NCBI GenBank assembly: GCA_041648175.1
Contig: JBAZPO010000001.1
Location: 62,001-126,000 of the forward strand
DNA: 64,000 nucleotides
Origin: Desulfobaccales bacterium
GTDB lineage: Bacteria > Desulfobacterota > Desulfobaccia > Desulfobaccales > 0-14-0-80-60-11
Reading direction: 5' to 3'
Shown: positions 6,817 to 15,453 of the stretch, one piece after another
Layout: each line of letters begins with the position of its first letter
Numbering within the stretch: position 1 is the first letter of the stretch
Notes under the pieces: model-generated
Seen by the model: only the letters and a program-made list of their open reading frames with translations
What the model was told of the DNA's origin: nothing
Databases searched by the model: none
Program-made: the position numbers and the translations under genes

Positions 6817-8489
6817 TTTACCTTGGGTACAAACTTGCCGGGATACTCCGGATAATTCTTCCGCAGATCCTTTTTGATGATCTTGCCGGTGGGGGTCCGG
6901 GGAATGGAATTCAGGAAGACCACTTCCCGGGGCAGTTTGTACATGGCCAGCAGGTCCATGGTGGATTTGATGACCTCGTTAGCCAGTTCCTGGGACGCAG
7001 TGAAGCCGGGTTCCAGCTCCAGCATGGCCACCACTTTCTGGCCCATAACCTCGTCGGGCACACCCACGACCGCGTCATCCCGCACCGCCGGATGGCGGAG
7101 CATGGCGTCTTCGATCTCGCTGGGGGCCAGACGGAAGCCGGAAGACTTGATCATGTCGTCTTCCCGAGCCTGGAAGAAGATGAAGCCGTCTTTGTCCATG
7201 ATAACGGCGTCACCCATCATATTGAAGCCGTCTTTGATGCCCTTCTTCATGGATTTCATCAGCTTGTTATCCTGGATGTAGGGCTTCCAGTACAGGGTGG
7301 CGGTGGGGCCCTTGATCATCATGCTGCCCGCTTCGCCGGGGCCTGCGGTGGTGCCGTCTTCCCGGACCACCTTGATCTCAAAGCCGGGCAGGGCCTTGCC
7401 GATGGAATCGGGCATGGGGACGTCGCTGACGGTGTTGCTGGTTACCAGGTGCATCATCTCGGTGCCGCCCAGGCCTTCCCAGATGGGCTTGCCGGTCTTG
7501 GCCTGCCACAGGGCCAGGGTCTTGCCGGTCAAAGCGTCGCCGCCGGTGGTGTACATGCGGACGCTGGAGGAGTCGTAATCGTTGAAATTGGGCATTTCCA
7601 GGAGCTTCCGGTAGGCGGTGGGCAGACCGGTGATCACGGTGATCTTATGCTTCTGGATGGTGGACATCATCTCGTCCGGGGTGAACTTGGGCAGCAGCGA
7701 AATGGCCGAGCCGCCGGCAAAGGGGATGTTGCAGAAGGTGCCGTAGCCCGCCGCAAAGGTCACCGGGGCGGAGCCGCCCAGGACGTCGCCGGGGCCCATC
7801 TTGTAAACGTACTTGTTGACCAGGTTGGACTCGATCAACACCTCTTTGACGAAGTGGACGCAGCCCTTGGGCTGGCCGGTGGTGCCGGAGGTGAAGAGGA
7901 TGACGCCGATGTCATTGACTTCCAGCTTGACATTTTCAAATTTATCGGAAGCCGCGGCCATCTCTTTACCGAAGGAGACGAAGCCCTTGGCTTCGGCGTC
8001 TTCGGGTTTGCCGCCTACTACGATGAGTTTGGTGGGGAACTCGAATTCGGGCTTGGCTGCTTCCACCGCGGCCATCAGGGGAGCGCTTACCACAAAGGCT
8101 TTGAATTCGGCGTTGTTCACTACAAAGGCCACTTCTTCCTTGGCCCATAGGGGGGAGACGGGCACCGGGATGGCGCCAATCTTCTGGATGCCGAAGTTGG
8201 CGGCAACGGCTTCCGGCATATTGGTCATGCGCAGGCCCACCCGGTCCTGAGCCTCGACCCCGAGCTTTTTGAGGACGTTGGCGAACTTGTTGGCCATGCC
8301 CAGCAGTTCTTTGTAGGTGATCTTCAGATCACCGAAGAGGATAGCGACGTTGTCGCCCTTCACATGCTTGTCCAGAAATTCTTCCGCAATATTCCACTTT
8401 CCAGACGCATAATGCTTGAACTCTTCGGGCGCGGTATATTCGGCCCAGAGTTCTTTGGGGGGCAAATAATCAGCCGGAATTTTACCCAT
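6813..8489 (-). CDS. AMP-forming acyl-CoA synthetase (aryl/fatty acid-CoA ligase family)
   Basis: A protein of 558 aa of the ANL superfamily, forming acyl-CoA from a carboxylate, ATP and CoA through an acyl-adenylate. The AMP-binding P-loop is LFTSGTTGQPKG at about 205-216, the second nucleotide motif is YTTGGDAL, and the hinge/adenylate region reads EDDMIKSSGFRLAPSEIED. The C-terminal catalytic lysine is in PRTPTGKIIKKDLR. The overall pattern resembles benzoate/2-aminobenzoate-CoA ligases and medium-chain acyl-CoA synthetases; the substrate cannot be read from sequence. A good GGAGGAAG ribosome-binding site precedes the ATG. It is unlinked to beta-oxidation genes but lies 7 kb from two class III CoA-transferases. 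Confidence 0.9.
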   Translation of the reverse strand: MGKIPADYLPPKELWAEYTAPEEFKHYASGKWNIAEEFLDKHVKGDNVAILFGDLKITYKELLGMANKFANVLKKLGVEAQDRVGLRMTNMPEAVAANFGIQKIGAIPVPVSPLWAKEEVAFVVNNAEFKAFVVSAPLMAAVEAAKPEFEFPTKLIVVGGKPEDAEAKGFVSFGKEMAAASDKFENVKLEVNDIGVILFTSGTTGQPKGCVHFVKEVLIESNLVNKYVYKMGPGDVLGGSAPVTFAAGYGTFCNIPFAGGSAISLLPKFTPDEMMSTIQKHKITVITGLPTAYRKLLEMPNFNDYDSSSVRMYTTGGDALTGKTLALWQAKTGKPIWEGLGGTEMMHLVTSNTVSDVPMPDSIGKALPGFEIKVVREDGTTAGPGEAGSMMIKGPTATLYWKPYIQDNKLMKSMKKGIKDGFNMMGDAVIMDKDGFIFFQAREDDMIKSSGFRLAPSEIEDAMLRHPAVRDDAVVGVPDEVMGQKVVAMLELEPGFTASQELANEVIKSTMDLLAMYKLPREVVFLNSIPRTPTGKIIKKDLRKNYPEYPGKFVPKVK

Positions 8490-8801
8490 AAACTGCTTCC
8501 TCCTTCAGATATTTGTAATTCTAACGGTCTTTTGGCCTTCGCAGGGAGCAATAACCATGTGAAGCATATTACAAAGTCTATGGCAAGTGTCAAGAAATTT
8601 ATAGTTTTCGGTTGACGGTTTTCGGGCGGCATCCGAATATCTAATTATTTTTCCATATATTTTCAATAAATTAATCGATTAGTACGACCCTGTAACTCAT
8701 AAGCTAATGACCCATAAATTGACCGATTTTTCGGAATCATGGCCTAAAATTACCCAAGATTTTGTTATACTGGCACAAAATAAAAATCTGAAGTCCCCAA
8801 A
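8490..8801. other. Divergent intergenic region between acyl-CoA synthetase and glycosyltransferase
   Basis: About 310 bp that must hold promoters for both divergent genes. It is AT-rich near 8635-8680 and has a TTATACT hexamer at about 8765-8771 that could serve the plus-strand gene. No clear operator or hairpin was found. Confidence 0.35.
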
Positions 8802-10007
8802 ATGCCCACCATCGCCCTGATCGGACCTGAACTCTTTCCCATCCCGCCCATCCGGGGCGGGGCCGCGGAGTTGTTCATCGAGAAGGTGGCATCCCGCCTC
8901 ACCGGCTGGCGTCCGGTGGTCATCGGGGTGTCCGACCCGGAGCTGCCCCAGCATGAATGGCGCGGCCAGGCAGAATATTTTCGCGTGCCTCTCTCGGGCT
9001 GGCGCAAGCGGCTCTACTGCCGCTACCGGGAATATTTTCCCCTCTATGACCGGCAGGTGGCCCGGATCATCAACCGGGTGCAGCCGGACCTCATTCACGT
9101 CCATAACCGGCCGCTCTTGGCCTTATATCTTGAGCGCCGCCTGAGGCATCCGATTCCCATCATTCTGCACATGCACAATCTCTCTGCATCCTTAGGAAAA
9201 CGGGAGCGGCCCCGCCCCGCCACCGTTATCCCCATGGCCGGCTTTGCCGCGTGCAGCCAGTTCGTGTTGGACCGGGAACGACAACGGCTGGGGTCGGGGG
9301 CGAGTCTGTATCGAGTCATTTATAACGGGGTGGAAACTGCCGCCTATGCCTCCCGCTGGGACCCGGCGGCCGGAGTCCAAGAGGTGCGCCGCGCCTACGG
9401 CCTGGAAGCTGAACCCACGGTGCTCTTCGCCGGGAAGCTCAGGGAGGCTAAAGGCGTCCATATCCTGGTTAAGGCCATGACCCGGGTCTGGGAAATTGCG
9501 CCCCAAGCGGTGCTGGTGCTGGTGGGCGGCACCGAATACGGGCTTAACCGCACCATGCGGGAGACGCCGTTCATGGCGCAATTGCGCCGAGACCTGGCGC
9601 AGGCTCAGGGAAAAGTGGTGCTCACCGGGTTTATCCCGCCAGACGCCATGCCCCGCGCCTATCTTTTGGGCGACGTCTTTGTGGGTCCGTCCCAGATCGA
9701 GGAAGGCCTGGGGCTGGTTTTTCTGGAAGCGGCCGCAGCCGGCCTCTCCGTTATCGCTACCCGCAGGGGCGGCATCCCGGAGGTGGTACGGGACGGAGAA
9801 ACGGGGCTGCTCCTTTCCAGGCCAGACGACGACGCCGAACTGGCCGCTAAAATCATCAGGCTTTTAGACGACGTTCCCCTGCGACAACGCTTGGGACAGC
9901 AGGGCCGGGCGCGGGTTGAGGCCGACTTTTCCTGGCAAAAGATTGCCGGAACCCTGGAAACATTTTACGATGAGGTCAGGGAGCAGAGCTCAGGGATTAG
10001 GGATTAG
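8802..10007 (+). CDS. GT4-family glycosyltransferase
   Basis: A protein of 401 aa with GT-B architecture. The N-terminus has the glycine-rich acceptor loop (PIRGGAAELFIEKVA), and the C-terminal donor half has the TVLFAGKLREAKGVHILVKA strand. The E-x7-E nucleotide-sugar motif is EEGLGLVFLEAAAAG, followed by GGIPEVVRDGETGLL. Such retaining enzymes build LPS, capsule or exopolysaccharide in the cytoplasm; donor and acceptor are unknown. A GT9 heptosyltransferase-like gene follows on the same strand. The last four codons and the stop lie within a GGGATTA heptamer repeat that continues past the gene, so the native C-terminus may have been altered. Confidence 0.88.
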   Translation: MPTIALIGPELFPIPPIRGGAAELFIEKVASRLTGWRPVVIGVSDPELPQHEWRGQAEYFRVPLSGWRKRLYCRYREYFPLYDRQVARIINRVQPDLIHVHNRPLLALYLERRLRHPIPIILHMHNLSASLGKRERPRPATVIPMAGFAACSQFVLDRERQRLGSGASLYRVIYNGVETAAYASRWDPAAGVQEVRRAYGLEAEPTVLFAGKLREAKGVHILVKAMTRVWEIAPQAVLVLVGGTEYGLNRTMRETPFMAQLRRDLAQAQGKVVLTGFIPPDAMPRAYLLGDVFVGPSQIEEGLGLVFLEAAAAGLSVIATRRGGIPEVVRDGETGLLLSRPDDDAELAAKIIRLLDDVPLRQRLGQQGRARVEADFSWQKIAGTLETFYDEVREQSSGIRD

Positions 10008-10030
10008 GGATTAGGGATTAGGGATTAGGG
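9993..10030. repeat. Tandem heptamer GGGATTA, five units
   Basis: Five consecutive exact copies of gggatta starting at 9993, followed by ggg. The repeat supplies the stop codon of the preceding glycosyltransferase (tag at 10005-10007). As a 7-bp unit it is prone to slippage, and a change in copy number would alter the reading frame at the end of that gene. Confidence 0.92.
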
Positions 10031-10057
10031 GCGCAGCGACCAAGAATCTCAAAAAGA

Positions 10058-10128
10058 AACCGCAAATGTACGCCGATTTTACGCAGATCAGCAAAATAAT
10101 TTGCGTGCATCGGCGTTTATCCGCGGTT
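10058..10128. repeat. Imperfect palindrome with aaccgc / gcggtt ends
   Basis: Left arm aaccgcaaatgtacgccga and right arm tcggcgtttatccgcggtt pair imperfectly around a cagatcagcaaaat-type centre. It is followed by a T-run after ggttgg and may also act as a terminator for the glycosyltransferase gene. Confidence 0.6.
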
Positions 10129-10174
10129 GGTTTTTTGGTTCTCGTCCACAACTGACCTTGGCAGCCGGAAGGCC

Positions 10175-10405
10175 TTATTTTGAGGGGTTTGCCGGTATCA
10201 CCGCAGCTGGTCCGGCGTTTATGGAGGCGCTTCCCGGCTGGATCGAATCATCCAGGGTCAACACATAGGTGCATATAGCCGCCAACATCAAGCCGATAAC
10301 CGCCCAGGTGCGCCAGTCTTTGTGCAACCCCATGAGAGGTCCGGTGCGGTGGGAGTGTTTCTTCTTGTCTCTGCCATGCTCATGGGGGTGAGTGTGTGCT
10401 ATCAT
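10175..10405 (-). CDS. Small single-span membrane protein with His-rich N-terminus
   Basis: A protein of about 76 aa starting at the ATG at 10405, which has an AAGG box nine bases upstream; upstream in-frame ATGs are less well placed. The first 20 residues are rich in His and Lys. A DWRTW motif precedes one hydrophobic segment of about 18 residues (AVIGLMLAAICTYVLTL), then LDDSIQPG and a small C-terminal tail. The DWRTW-TM-LDDS pattern resembles short conserved bacterial membrane proteins of unknown function. It is antisense to its neighbours and may face the glycosyltransferases across a shared promoter region. Function unknown. Confidence 0.6.
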   Translation of the reverse strand: MIAHTHPHEHGRDKKKHSHRTGPLMGLHKDWRTWAVIGLMLAAICTYVLTLDDSIQPGSASINAGPAAVIPANPSK

Positions 10406-10543
10406 AGGCATTATCCTTATCATCAGAATCATCAGAGGATCGGTAACGGAGTTGCGGCCACTATACCCCATTTTTGGAGAAAAAATCCACCGGTCAGCGC
10501 TTTCGGAAGGGTATGACGCCTCCGGCGCAGATCAACTTTAATT

Positions 10544-11659
10544 ATGTGGCACAAACTTCTCATCGGCATCTCCCGCCGATATCTTAAGCGGCAGGTCCGC
10601 CGTCATCCACCGGCGCCTTTGTCGGCCCTGTCTCCGGCAAAGGTGCGGCGCGTCCTGATGATCAGCAACACCGCCCTGGGGGATACCCTGTTTTCCACCC
10701 CGGCCATCCGGGCCTTAAAGGAGCGCTATCCCGCCTGGGAATTGGAGGTCCTGGCCCACCGGGTCTTCGGGGACCTCCTGACGCATAATCCCCACGTGGC
10801 GAAAATCTGGACCTATCCAGGCCGCAACCGTCGCCTCCTGACCCTGGCGAGGGAGTTGCGCCACAGATCATATGACCTGGTGATCATCCTCCACGGCAAT
10901 GACCCCGAAGCCACCCTGCTGGCCTATTTCTCGAGAGCTCCCTATATCATCGGCTCGGCCCGCAGCCCCTTAGCTTGCGTTTATTCGGCTGCGGTGGCCT
11001 TCACCGACCCCGATGAGCACGCTATCGAGCGGCGCCTCGACTACGTGCGCCTCCTGGACGCGGACACCACCGACAAGCGCATGGACCTCTTTTTGCCCCC
11101 TGAAATACAGGAGCGAGCAAGGGCCATCCTTATAGAACATTTCGGTGAAATCCCCCCCCTGCTTCTGGCCTTGCACCCCACCGGCTCCGATCCCTACAAG
11201 TGGTGGCCGGAAGCGTCGTTCATCGAGCTGGGCAATTTTTTGTACGAGTCCTATCACGCCCCGCTTCTCATTATCAGCGGTGCAAATGACCGTCCCCAGG
11301 CCGAAGCCATCGCTGCGCACATTGCCGGCCCCACGCTGGTCACCGGCGGCCGCTATTCCTTGCTCACCGTGGCCGCGCTCTTAAGCCATTGTCGCCTCCT
11401 GGTGGCTAACGATAGCGGTCCCCTGCACATGGGCCTGGCCCTGGGTGTGCCCACCATCGGCCTCCTTGGAGCCGACGACCCCCGGCGGGTGGGGCCTTAT
11501 GTGGTAGAATGGGGCGTGGCGCTTCATAAACGGGAAGAAGTGTGCGATTTACAGCCGTGTCTCCTGAAAAAATGCCCCGAGAACCGGTGCCTGACGGCGA
11601 TTAAAGTGGATGAGGCGGTGGCATTAATCAAAAATTGGTGGAAGCCGACCAGACAGTAA
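10544..11659 (+). CDS. GT9-family glycosyltransferase (ADP-heptose:LPS heptosyltransferase-like)
   Basis: A protein of 371 aa with the GT9 signature. The N-terminal RVLMISNTALGDTLFSTPAIRAL strand-loop-helix is the acceptor-side motif of WaaC/WaaF relatives. The C-terminal donor half has ALHPTGSDPYKWWP and the conserved ANDSGPLHMGLALGVPTIGLLG motif. Enzymes of this family transfer heptose to lipid A core on the inner face of the cytoplasmic membrane. Four Cys near the C-terminus (CDLQPCLLKKCPENRC) match a common GT9 tail. It supports an LPS-bearing Gram-negative host. Confidence 0.88.
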   Translation: MWHKLLIGISRRYLKRQVRRHPPAPLSALSPAKVRRVLMISNTALGDTLFSTPAIRALKERYPAWELEVLAHRVFGDLLTHNPHVAKIWTYPGRNRRLLTLARELRHRSYDLVIILHGNDPEATLLAYFSRAPYIIGSARSPLACVYSAAVAFTDPDEHAIERRLDYVRLLDADTTDKRMDLFLPPEIQERARAILIEHFGEIPPLLLALHPTGSDPYKWWPEASFIELGNFLYESYHAPLLIISGANDRPQAEAIAAHIAGPTLVTGGRYSLLTVAALLSHCRLLVANDSGPLHMGLALGVPTIGLLGADDPRRVGPYVVEWGVALHKREEVCDLQPCLLKKCPENRCLTAIKVDEAVALIKNWWKPTRQ

Positions 11660-11677
11660 TGCTTTGGAGGAGTCCTA

Positions 11678-12031
11678 ATGAATGATTTTCCGGAATTTAT
11701 GAAAGCTCCCCGCAACAAAATCTCTTCGAGTTCTCAATATGCCGCCGGTATTGAAGGATACGTCTTCGATGGCGCGGAGGGTAGCCAGATGGCATTTTGG
11801 ACCTGTGCAGTGGATGGAATATCAAAGGAACATGTTCATGACTTTGATGAATATTTTGTGGTGATTCAAGGAAAATACACCATAATGATTGGCGGCCATA
11901 AAATACCCATAGGTGCCGGTGAAGAATATTTTATCCCCAAAGGGTTAGCCCATGCAGGTGAATATATTGCCGGCACCAGAACCATACATGCTTTTGGAGG
12001 AAAGCGGGCCGAAAGAGAAATTGCGGAATAA
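11678..12031 (+). CDS. Cupin-domain protein
   Basis: A protein of 117 aa with a strong ribosome-binding site (GGAGG, nine bases before ATG). The double-stranded beta-helix motifs are visible: DGISKEHVHDFDEYFVVIQGKYT (metal ligands His-x-His and Glu) and a second motif near GEEYFIPKGLAHAG. Single-domain cupins bind a metal and act as sugar isomerases, dioxygenases or ligand sensors. No substrate can be assigned. It follows the GT9 gene by 18 bp and is probably cotranscribed. Confidence 0.8.
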   Translation: MNDFPEFMKAPRNKISSSSQYAAGIEGYVFDGAEGSQMAFWTCAVDGISKEHVHDFDEYFVVIQGKYTIMIGGHKIPIGAGEEYFIPKGLAHAGEYIAGTRTIHAFGGKRAEREIAE

Positions 12032-12081
12032 TGGCTCTAAGGGAATTAGTTAAAGTTCGGCGGCCGCGGGCCGCCCTATGA

Positions 12082-12428
12082 TCATAAGAACACCCGATAA
12101 TTGACCTTGAGGACCTTGGCCAGCCGCTTGGCCATGTCCTTGCCGATGGGCCTCTTGCCATGCTCCATTCCGAGATATGGGTTTGGCTGATACCCACCAG
12201 GTGCGCCAATGCCTTTTGGGTCAGGGCCTCCCTCTTTCTGGCTCCCCGGAGGGCCACACTGCCGTTAAAGTCGGGATAGACCTCTTCCCAGGGAATGGAC
12301 CCTGGGTCTTCGGCAATGGCGCCATAGGAGGCCAAGGCCTGTTTCGCCTCCATCACCTTGGTTACCGGAATCCGGAACCTAACCTCAACATAGCCGCCCG
12401 TAGCGGGCTTTTTCATGGCTTCCGACAT
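12082..12428 (-). pseudogene. XRE-family antitoxin-like regulator, frameshifted
   Basis: The frame from the ATG at 12428 encodes a normal start (VEVRFRIPVTKVMEAKQAL), a EDPGSIPWEEVYPDFN segment and an XRE helix-turn-helix up to GISQTHIS. It then runs out of frame. Adding one base near 12166-12169 (an A missing in gaatgg) restores EMEHGKRPIGKDMAKRLAKVL and a stop at 12082-12084. The restored C-terminus is nearly the same as the intact XRE gene at 22387-22635 (EMENGKRPIGKNMAKRLAQVL), which supports a real ancestral frame. It may be a recent pseudogene or a sequencing error at a short A-run. Confidence 0.8.
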
Positions 12429-12534
12429 AAGTTACCTATCACCGCTTGAGTTTTTTGCGAACGTTCACCGCTAATAAGACGCCCCAAGTCATACTTAATA
12501 TGCCAATTATTGAGATATTTAGTCAAGATCTTCT

Positions 12535-13677
12535 TCAAACTTGAGATGTTTGCCCAAACTTCTTTTCCGCTAATTCTTCGTATATCTCGTTAATTCCCTT
12601 TCCCAAGCGCTCCAACGAATAATTCGCCTCCACGTGGCGGCGGGCGTTTTTCCCCAATTCTTTGGCCCCGGCCGGATCAGCCAGGAATCGCTCCAAGGAC
12701 TGCGCCAGGGCCTCGGCGTCCCGTGGCGGAATGATGAGGCCGGTCGCGCCGTCGGTCACCACTTCCGGGTTGCCCCCCACGCGGCTTACGATCACCGGCA
12801 GGCCTGCAGCCATGGCCTCCAAGAGGGCCAGGGACAACCCCTCGCTGTAGCTGGGCAGGACGAAAATATCCATGGCCTGAAGCAGATCGGGCACATCCCG
12901 GCGCGACCCGAGAAAATGCACCTGGCCAGCCAGGTCCAGGCTTGCCGCCATCTGTTTAACCTCTGCTTCCCGGCGGCCGCCGCCCACGATCAGGGCGTGT
13001 ACGGCATAGCGCTCTTTAAGTTGGGTCATGGCGCTAAACAATTCCTTATGGCCCTTACCCCAATGATCCAGGCGGCCCACCAAACCGATCACCGGCGCCC
13101 CTTCCGGCAGCCCCAATTCCCGGCGCACCCCCGGGCCGGGCCGGGCCGCGTCAATGGCAGCGATATCCACCCCGTTCGGCACCACCCTGACTTTGTCCGG
13201 GTCCAGGCCGATTTCTTTGACGAGATAGTCTTTAACCCCCTGGGAGACCGCCAGACTGAGGTCGGTAAAGCGCGATAGCGCGCGGCAGATGAAGCGGCGC
13301 TTGCGGGTAATGCGCGTGAAGCCGTGCCAGTGGTCGATGACGATGGGAACCTGCATCAGTGCCGCGGCCAGGCGGGTGTAATTCCCTGGCACATAGCTGT
13401 TGACGTGGATGGCGTCGACGCCGTGCCAGTAGATGACCCAGCAAAGGTGAAAGAAAAAGCGCAGCCACACCCACCCGTTTAACCCCGGCATCCTGAAATC
13501 CACCGTTCTCAGCCGGGCCGGGATAATCTGTTCCGTATCAGGGGTCAGCAGGCCGCAGATCACCCGGAAGCGGTCCGGATTAAGGCGTTTGGCCGCATCC
13601 ACCAACACCATTTCCGCGCCTGCGCCTCGCTCCGGCTTGATGATGAACAGGACAGTGATTTTTCGATCTTGGTCCAT
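12535..13677 (-). CDS. GT4-family glycosyltransferase
   Basis: A protein of 380 aa with GT-B fold. The N-terminal IKPERGAGAEMVLVDAAKRL loop, the central PEGAPVIGLVGRLDHWGKG donor strand and the E-x7-E motif in YSEGLSLALLEAMAAG are present, followed by GGNPEVVTDGATGLI. It is a second retaining glycosyltransferase in this surface-polysaccharide region. It lies on the minus strand, downstream of the SGNH-like gene with an 85-bp gap, and may be cotranscribed with it. Donor and acceptor unknown. Confidence 0.88.
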   Translation of the reverse strand: MDQDRKITVLFIIKPERGAGAEMVLVDAAKRLNPDRFRVICGLLTPDTEQIIPARLRTVDFRMPGLNGWVWLRFFFHLCWVIYWHGVDAIHVNSYVPGNYTRLAAALMQVPIVIDHWHGFTRITRKRRFICRALSRFTDLSLAVSQGVKDYLVKEIGLDPDKVRVVPNGVDIAAIDAARPGPGVRRELGLPEGAPVIGLVGRLDHWGKGHKELFSAMTQLKERYAVHALIVGGGRREAEVKQMAASLDLAGQVHFLGSRRDVPDLLQAMDIFVLPSYSEGLSLALLEAMAAGLPVIVSRVGGNPEVVTDGATGLIIPPRDAEALAQSLERFLADPAGAKELGKNARRHVEANYSLERLGKGINEIYEELAEKKFGQTSQV

Positions 13678-13710
13678 AATGACTTCAACGAGTTCACGCC
13701 CTGGTGATGT

Positions 13711-13735
13711 AGGGGCGGATTTTAAACCCGCCCCT
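13711..13735. repeat. Short inverted repeat aggggcgg / ccgcccct
   Basis: Perfect 8-bp arms around a nine-base AT-rich centre, between the SGNH-like gene and the glycosyltransferase. It could be a short REP unit or an intercistronic hairpin. Confidence 0.55.
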
Positions 13736-13762
13736 CCTGAGACTCCGGCAGGCCATCGGCAA

Positions 13763-14941
13763 TTATTGCGGCACCATGGGTTGAAGCTGGTCGCTGATCA
13801 ACTGCGCGGCCAGTTGCGACCCCTTAGTGTTAAGATGCACCACGTCGTAAATGTATTTGGAGTCCTGGGGGATCAGATGGGCCAGGTCAATAACCTGCAC
13901 GCCGTTTTGCTTTCCCACTTCCCGGATGGCCTCGTTAAATTTGGCATAGAGAGCCGTAAACTCGCTCACGGAAATCCCGGAATCGGACTCAAAGCCCTGC
14001 ATGGCAGCCATGACCTTGGGGTCGGGGTTGGGTTTATACCGGTTGAATTGGGTCATAAGGACCGGGGTGATCCGGCGGGCCCGGCAGATATTGATGAAGG
14101 TTTGCAGGTTCATCTTGAACTCATCTGTGATGGCGGCTTCATCGATGCTGATCTTTTTGCCCCGGATATAGGCAAATTCGTCGTCGGCGTCCTTCACCTT
14201 CTTCCCGAAAATCTTATGGCTCAATATGCGTGTGGCGGCATGCAGGTTGGGAATATACATGTCCCGGGCCAGAGTGGAGAGGGCCTTAAGCCCCGTGAGA
14301 TTCTTATAAAAATAAAAATTGACGATGGGCTGCCGGGTGGGATTTTTCCCCCAATACGTCTTGTCATATATCAGGGCTACCAGGTCGTTGATGTTATGCA
14401 TCATGACGACCACGTCGGGCTTCATCGGGATAATTTTATTCAAGAGAATATCTATGGAATGCAAGGAGTTGTTGCCGCCGACCCCTGAATTAATCGAGGT
14501 GATCTTTTTTCCGGTCTTTTGCTCCAGGAGTTGGCCTGCCAGGTAGGGGTAGCGCTGGTCTTCATCGACGTAAATGCAAGCGACCGTGGAACCGCCCAGA
14601 AAAAACAAGGAAAAGTCAGGCTTGTCATAGCGGTTATAGGGCAGCATAAAGCCCTGGTCGTCGGTTCTGACCCGGTAGGGCTTTTGCAGCAGGCCATCGG
14701 AGGTCCGCACCGCCTTGTCCGGAGGGACATCCACGGCGTCGACGTGGGGCAGAATCTCCCTTAAATTGATGTAGCGCCGATCCGTAAAAAGCACCAAATT
14801 ATGGGCATGATTGATGTAGGCCAGAAACTTCTCGACGCCATAGGTGGCGGCCAGGAGAAATATGAAGAGACCTAAGACGATGGTCTTCTTGGGGTGGCGT
14901 TCAAACCAGTTCTGCGAGGCTGGTGCAGATTGATCTGCCAT
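13763..14941 (-). CDS. Membrane-anchored SGNH/GDSL-type hydrolase-like protein
   Basis: A protein of 392 aa. Residues 18-38 form an N-terminal transmembrane anchor (KKTIVLGLFIFLLAATYGV). The SGNH blocks are recognisable: block I FFLGGSTVAC with the nucleophile Ser, block II SGVGGNNS, block III MMHNINDL, and the C-terminal DVVHLNTKGSQ with the expected Asp-x-x-His. The catalytic domain therefore probably faces the periplasm. Relatives modify surface polysaccharides by O-acetyl transfer or removal; the neighbouring glycosyltransferase supports this, but the reaction is inferred. Confidence 0.8.
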   Translation of the reverse strand: MADQSAPASQNWFERHPKKTIVLGLFIFLLAATYGVEKFLAYINHAHNLVLFTDRRYINLREILPHVDAVDVPPDKAVRTSDGLLQKPYRVRTDDQGFMLPYNRYDKPDFSLFFLGGSTVACIYVDEDQRYPYLAGQLLEQKTGKKITSINSGVGGNNSLHSIDILLNKIIPMKPDVVVMMHNINDLVALIYDKTYWGKNPTRQPIVNFYFYKNLTGLKALSTLARDMYIPNLHAATRILSHKIFGKKVKDADDEFAYIRGKKISIDEAAITDEFKMNLQTFINICRARRITPVLMTQFNRYKPNPDPKVMAAMQGFESDSGISVSEFTALYAKFNEAIREVGKQNGVQVIDLAHLIPQDSKYIYDVVHLNTKGSQLAAQLISDQLQPMVPQ

Positions 14942-15262
14942 GGTTTCAGGCTCATTTAAAGGGTGCGGATTTGCTGCCAGGGAGGGCGCGTCAATTTTCT
15001 GCGTGGTCCCAGAGGCTTACTCCTAAGTTCATTATACAAAATATTTGCTCGGCATCGTATCAGATTTTTCATCGTCCCAGACCTGCCCCTCACCCCTTCG
15101 GGGTAAAACACCCCCCCATCTGATACCGATTCCCCCAGTTTAAGCGGGACAAGGATCGGCTCGCCCTTTTGCGGTCATAGCGGGGCAGATCTAAAAAGTT
15201 AAATAGTGTAATTAATCAAAGATGTTACAACAAAACCAGAAAAATCCAGTTCGTTTGAACTA

Positions 15263-15280
15263 TTTGGCACAAATTTAGCT
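15263..15280 (+). promoter_or_regulatory. Candidate sigma-54 promoter
   Basis: The sequence ttggcacaaatttagct contains GG and GC separated by exactly ten bases, as required at -24/-12, and a perfect TGGCAC. The -12 element is TAGC rather than TTGC. It lies about 175 bp before the CoA-transferase start. No enhancer-binding regulator gene is nearby. Confidence 0.45.
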
Positions 15281-15386
15281 TATTGAATGGATGGATAAAA
15301 TTGAGGAGTCTCCATGCCTGGTCCCTTTGAGGGTGAGCCAGAACTTTAGCGAGAGGGGGTGACTGCCTGAAAACGAGGATGGCTTG

Positions 15387-15404
15387 ACTTGAGCGGACTC
15401 AAGT
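15387..15404 (+). promoter_or_regulatory. Candidate operator, perfect inverted repeat acttgag-N4-ctcaagt
   Basis: Two perfect 7-bp half sites separated by cgga, 50 bp before the start codon of the first CoA-transferase gene. The size and symmetry fit a dimeric helix-turn-helix repressor site. Its regulator is not identifiable in the window. Confidence 0.5.
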
Positions 15405-15453
15405 TTTCCTAAAGTAGAATTCCGAATCAACTGCAATGTAAGGAGGATTCTGA

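Larger units (their letters stand above)
14942..15453. other. Long intergenic region upstream of the CoA-transferase operon
   Basis: About 510 bp without a gene. It holds a short run (15078-15135) resembling the ends of the palindromic repeats seen elsewhere (cccctcaccccttcgggg, gataccgattc), a sigma-54-like site at 15265-15280 and an 18-bp inverted repeat at 15387-15404. Both sites are positioned to control the gene at 15454. Confidence 0.5.

Noticed and set aside
6603..8150. A 515-codon plus-strand frame covering the acyl-CoA synthetase
   Set aside because: Antisense shadow with Gly/His-rich low-complexity translation; the minus-strand ANL motifs are decisive.
9993..10030. GGGATTA repeat as a CRISPR or telomere-like structure
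   Set aside because: Units are 7 bp and directly adjacent with no spacers, and the context is a bacterial gene end.
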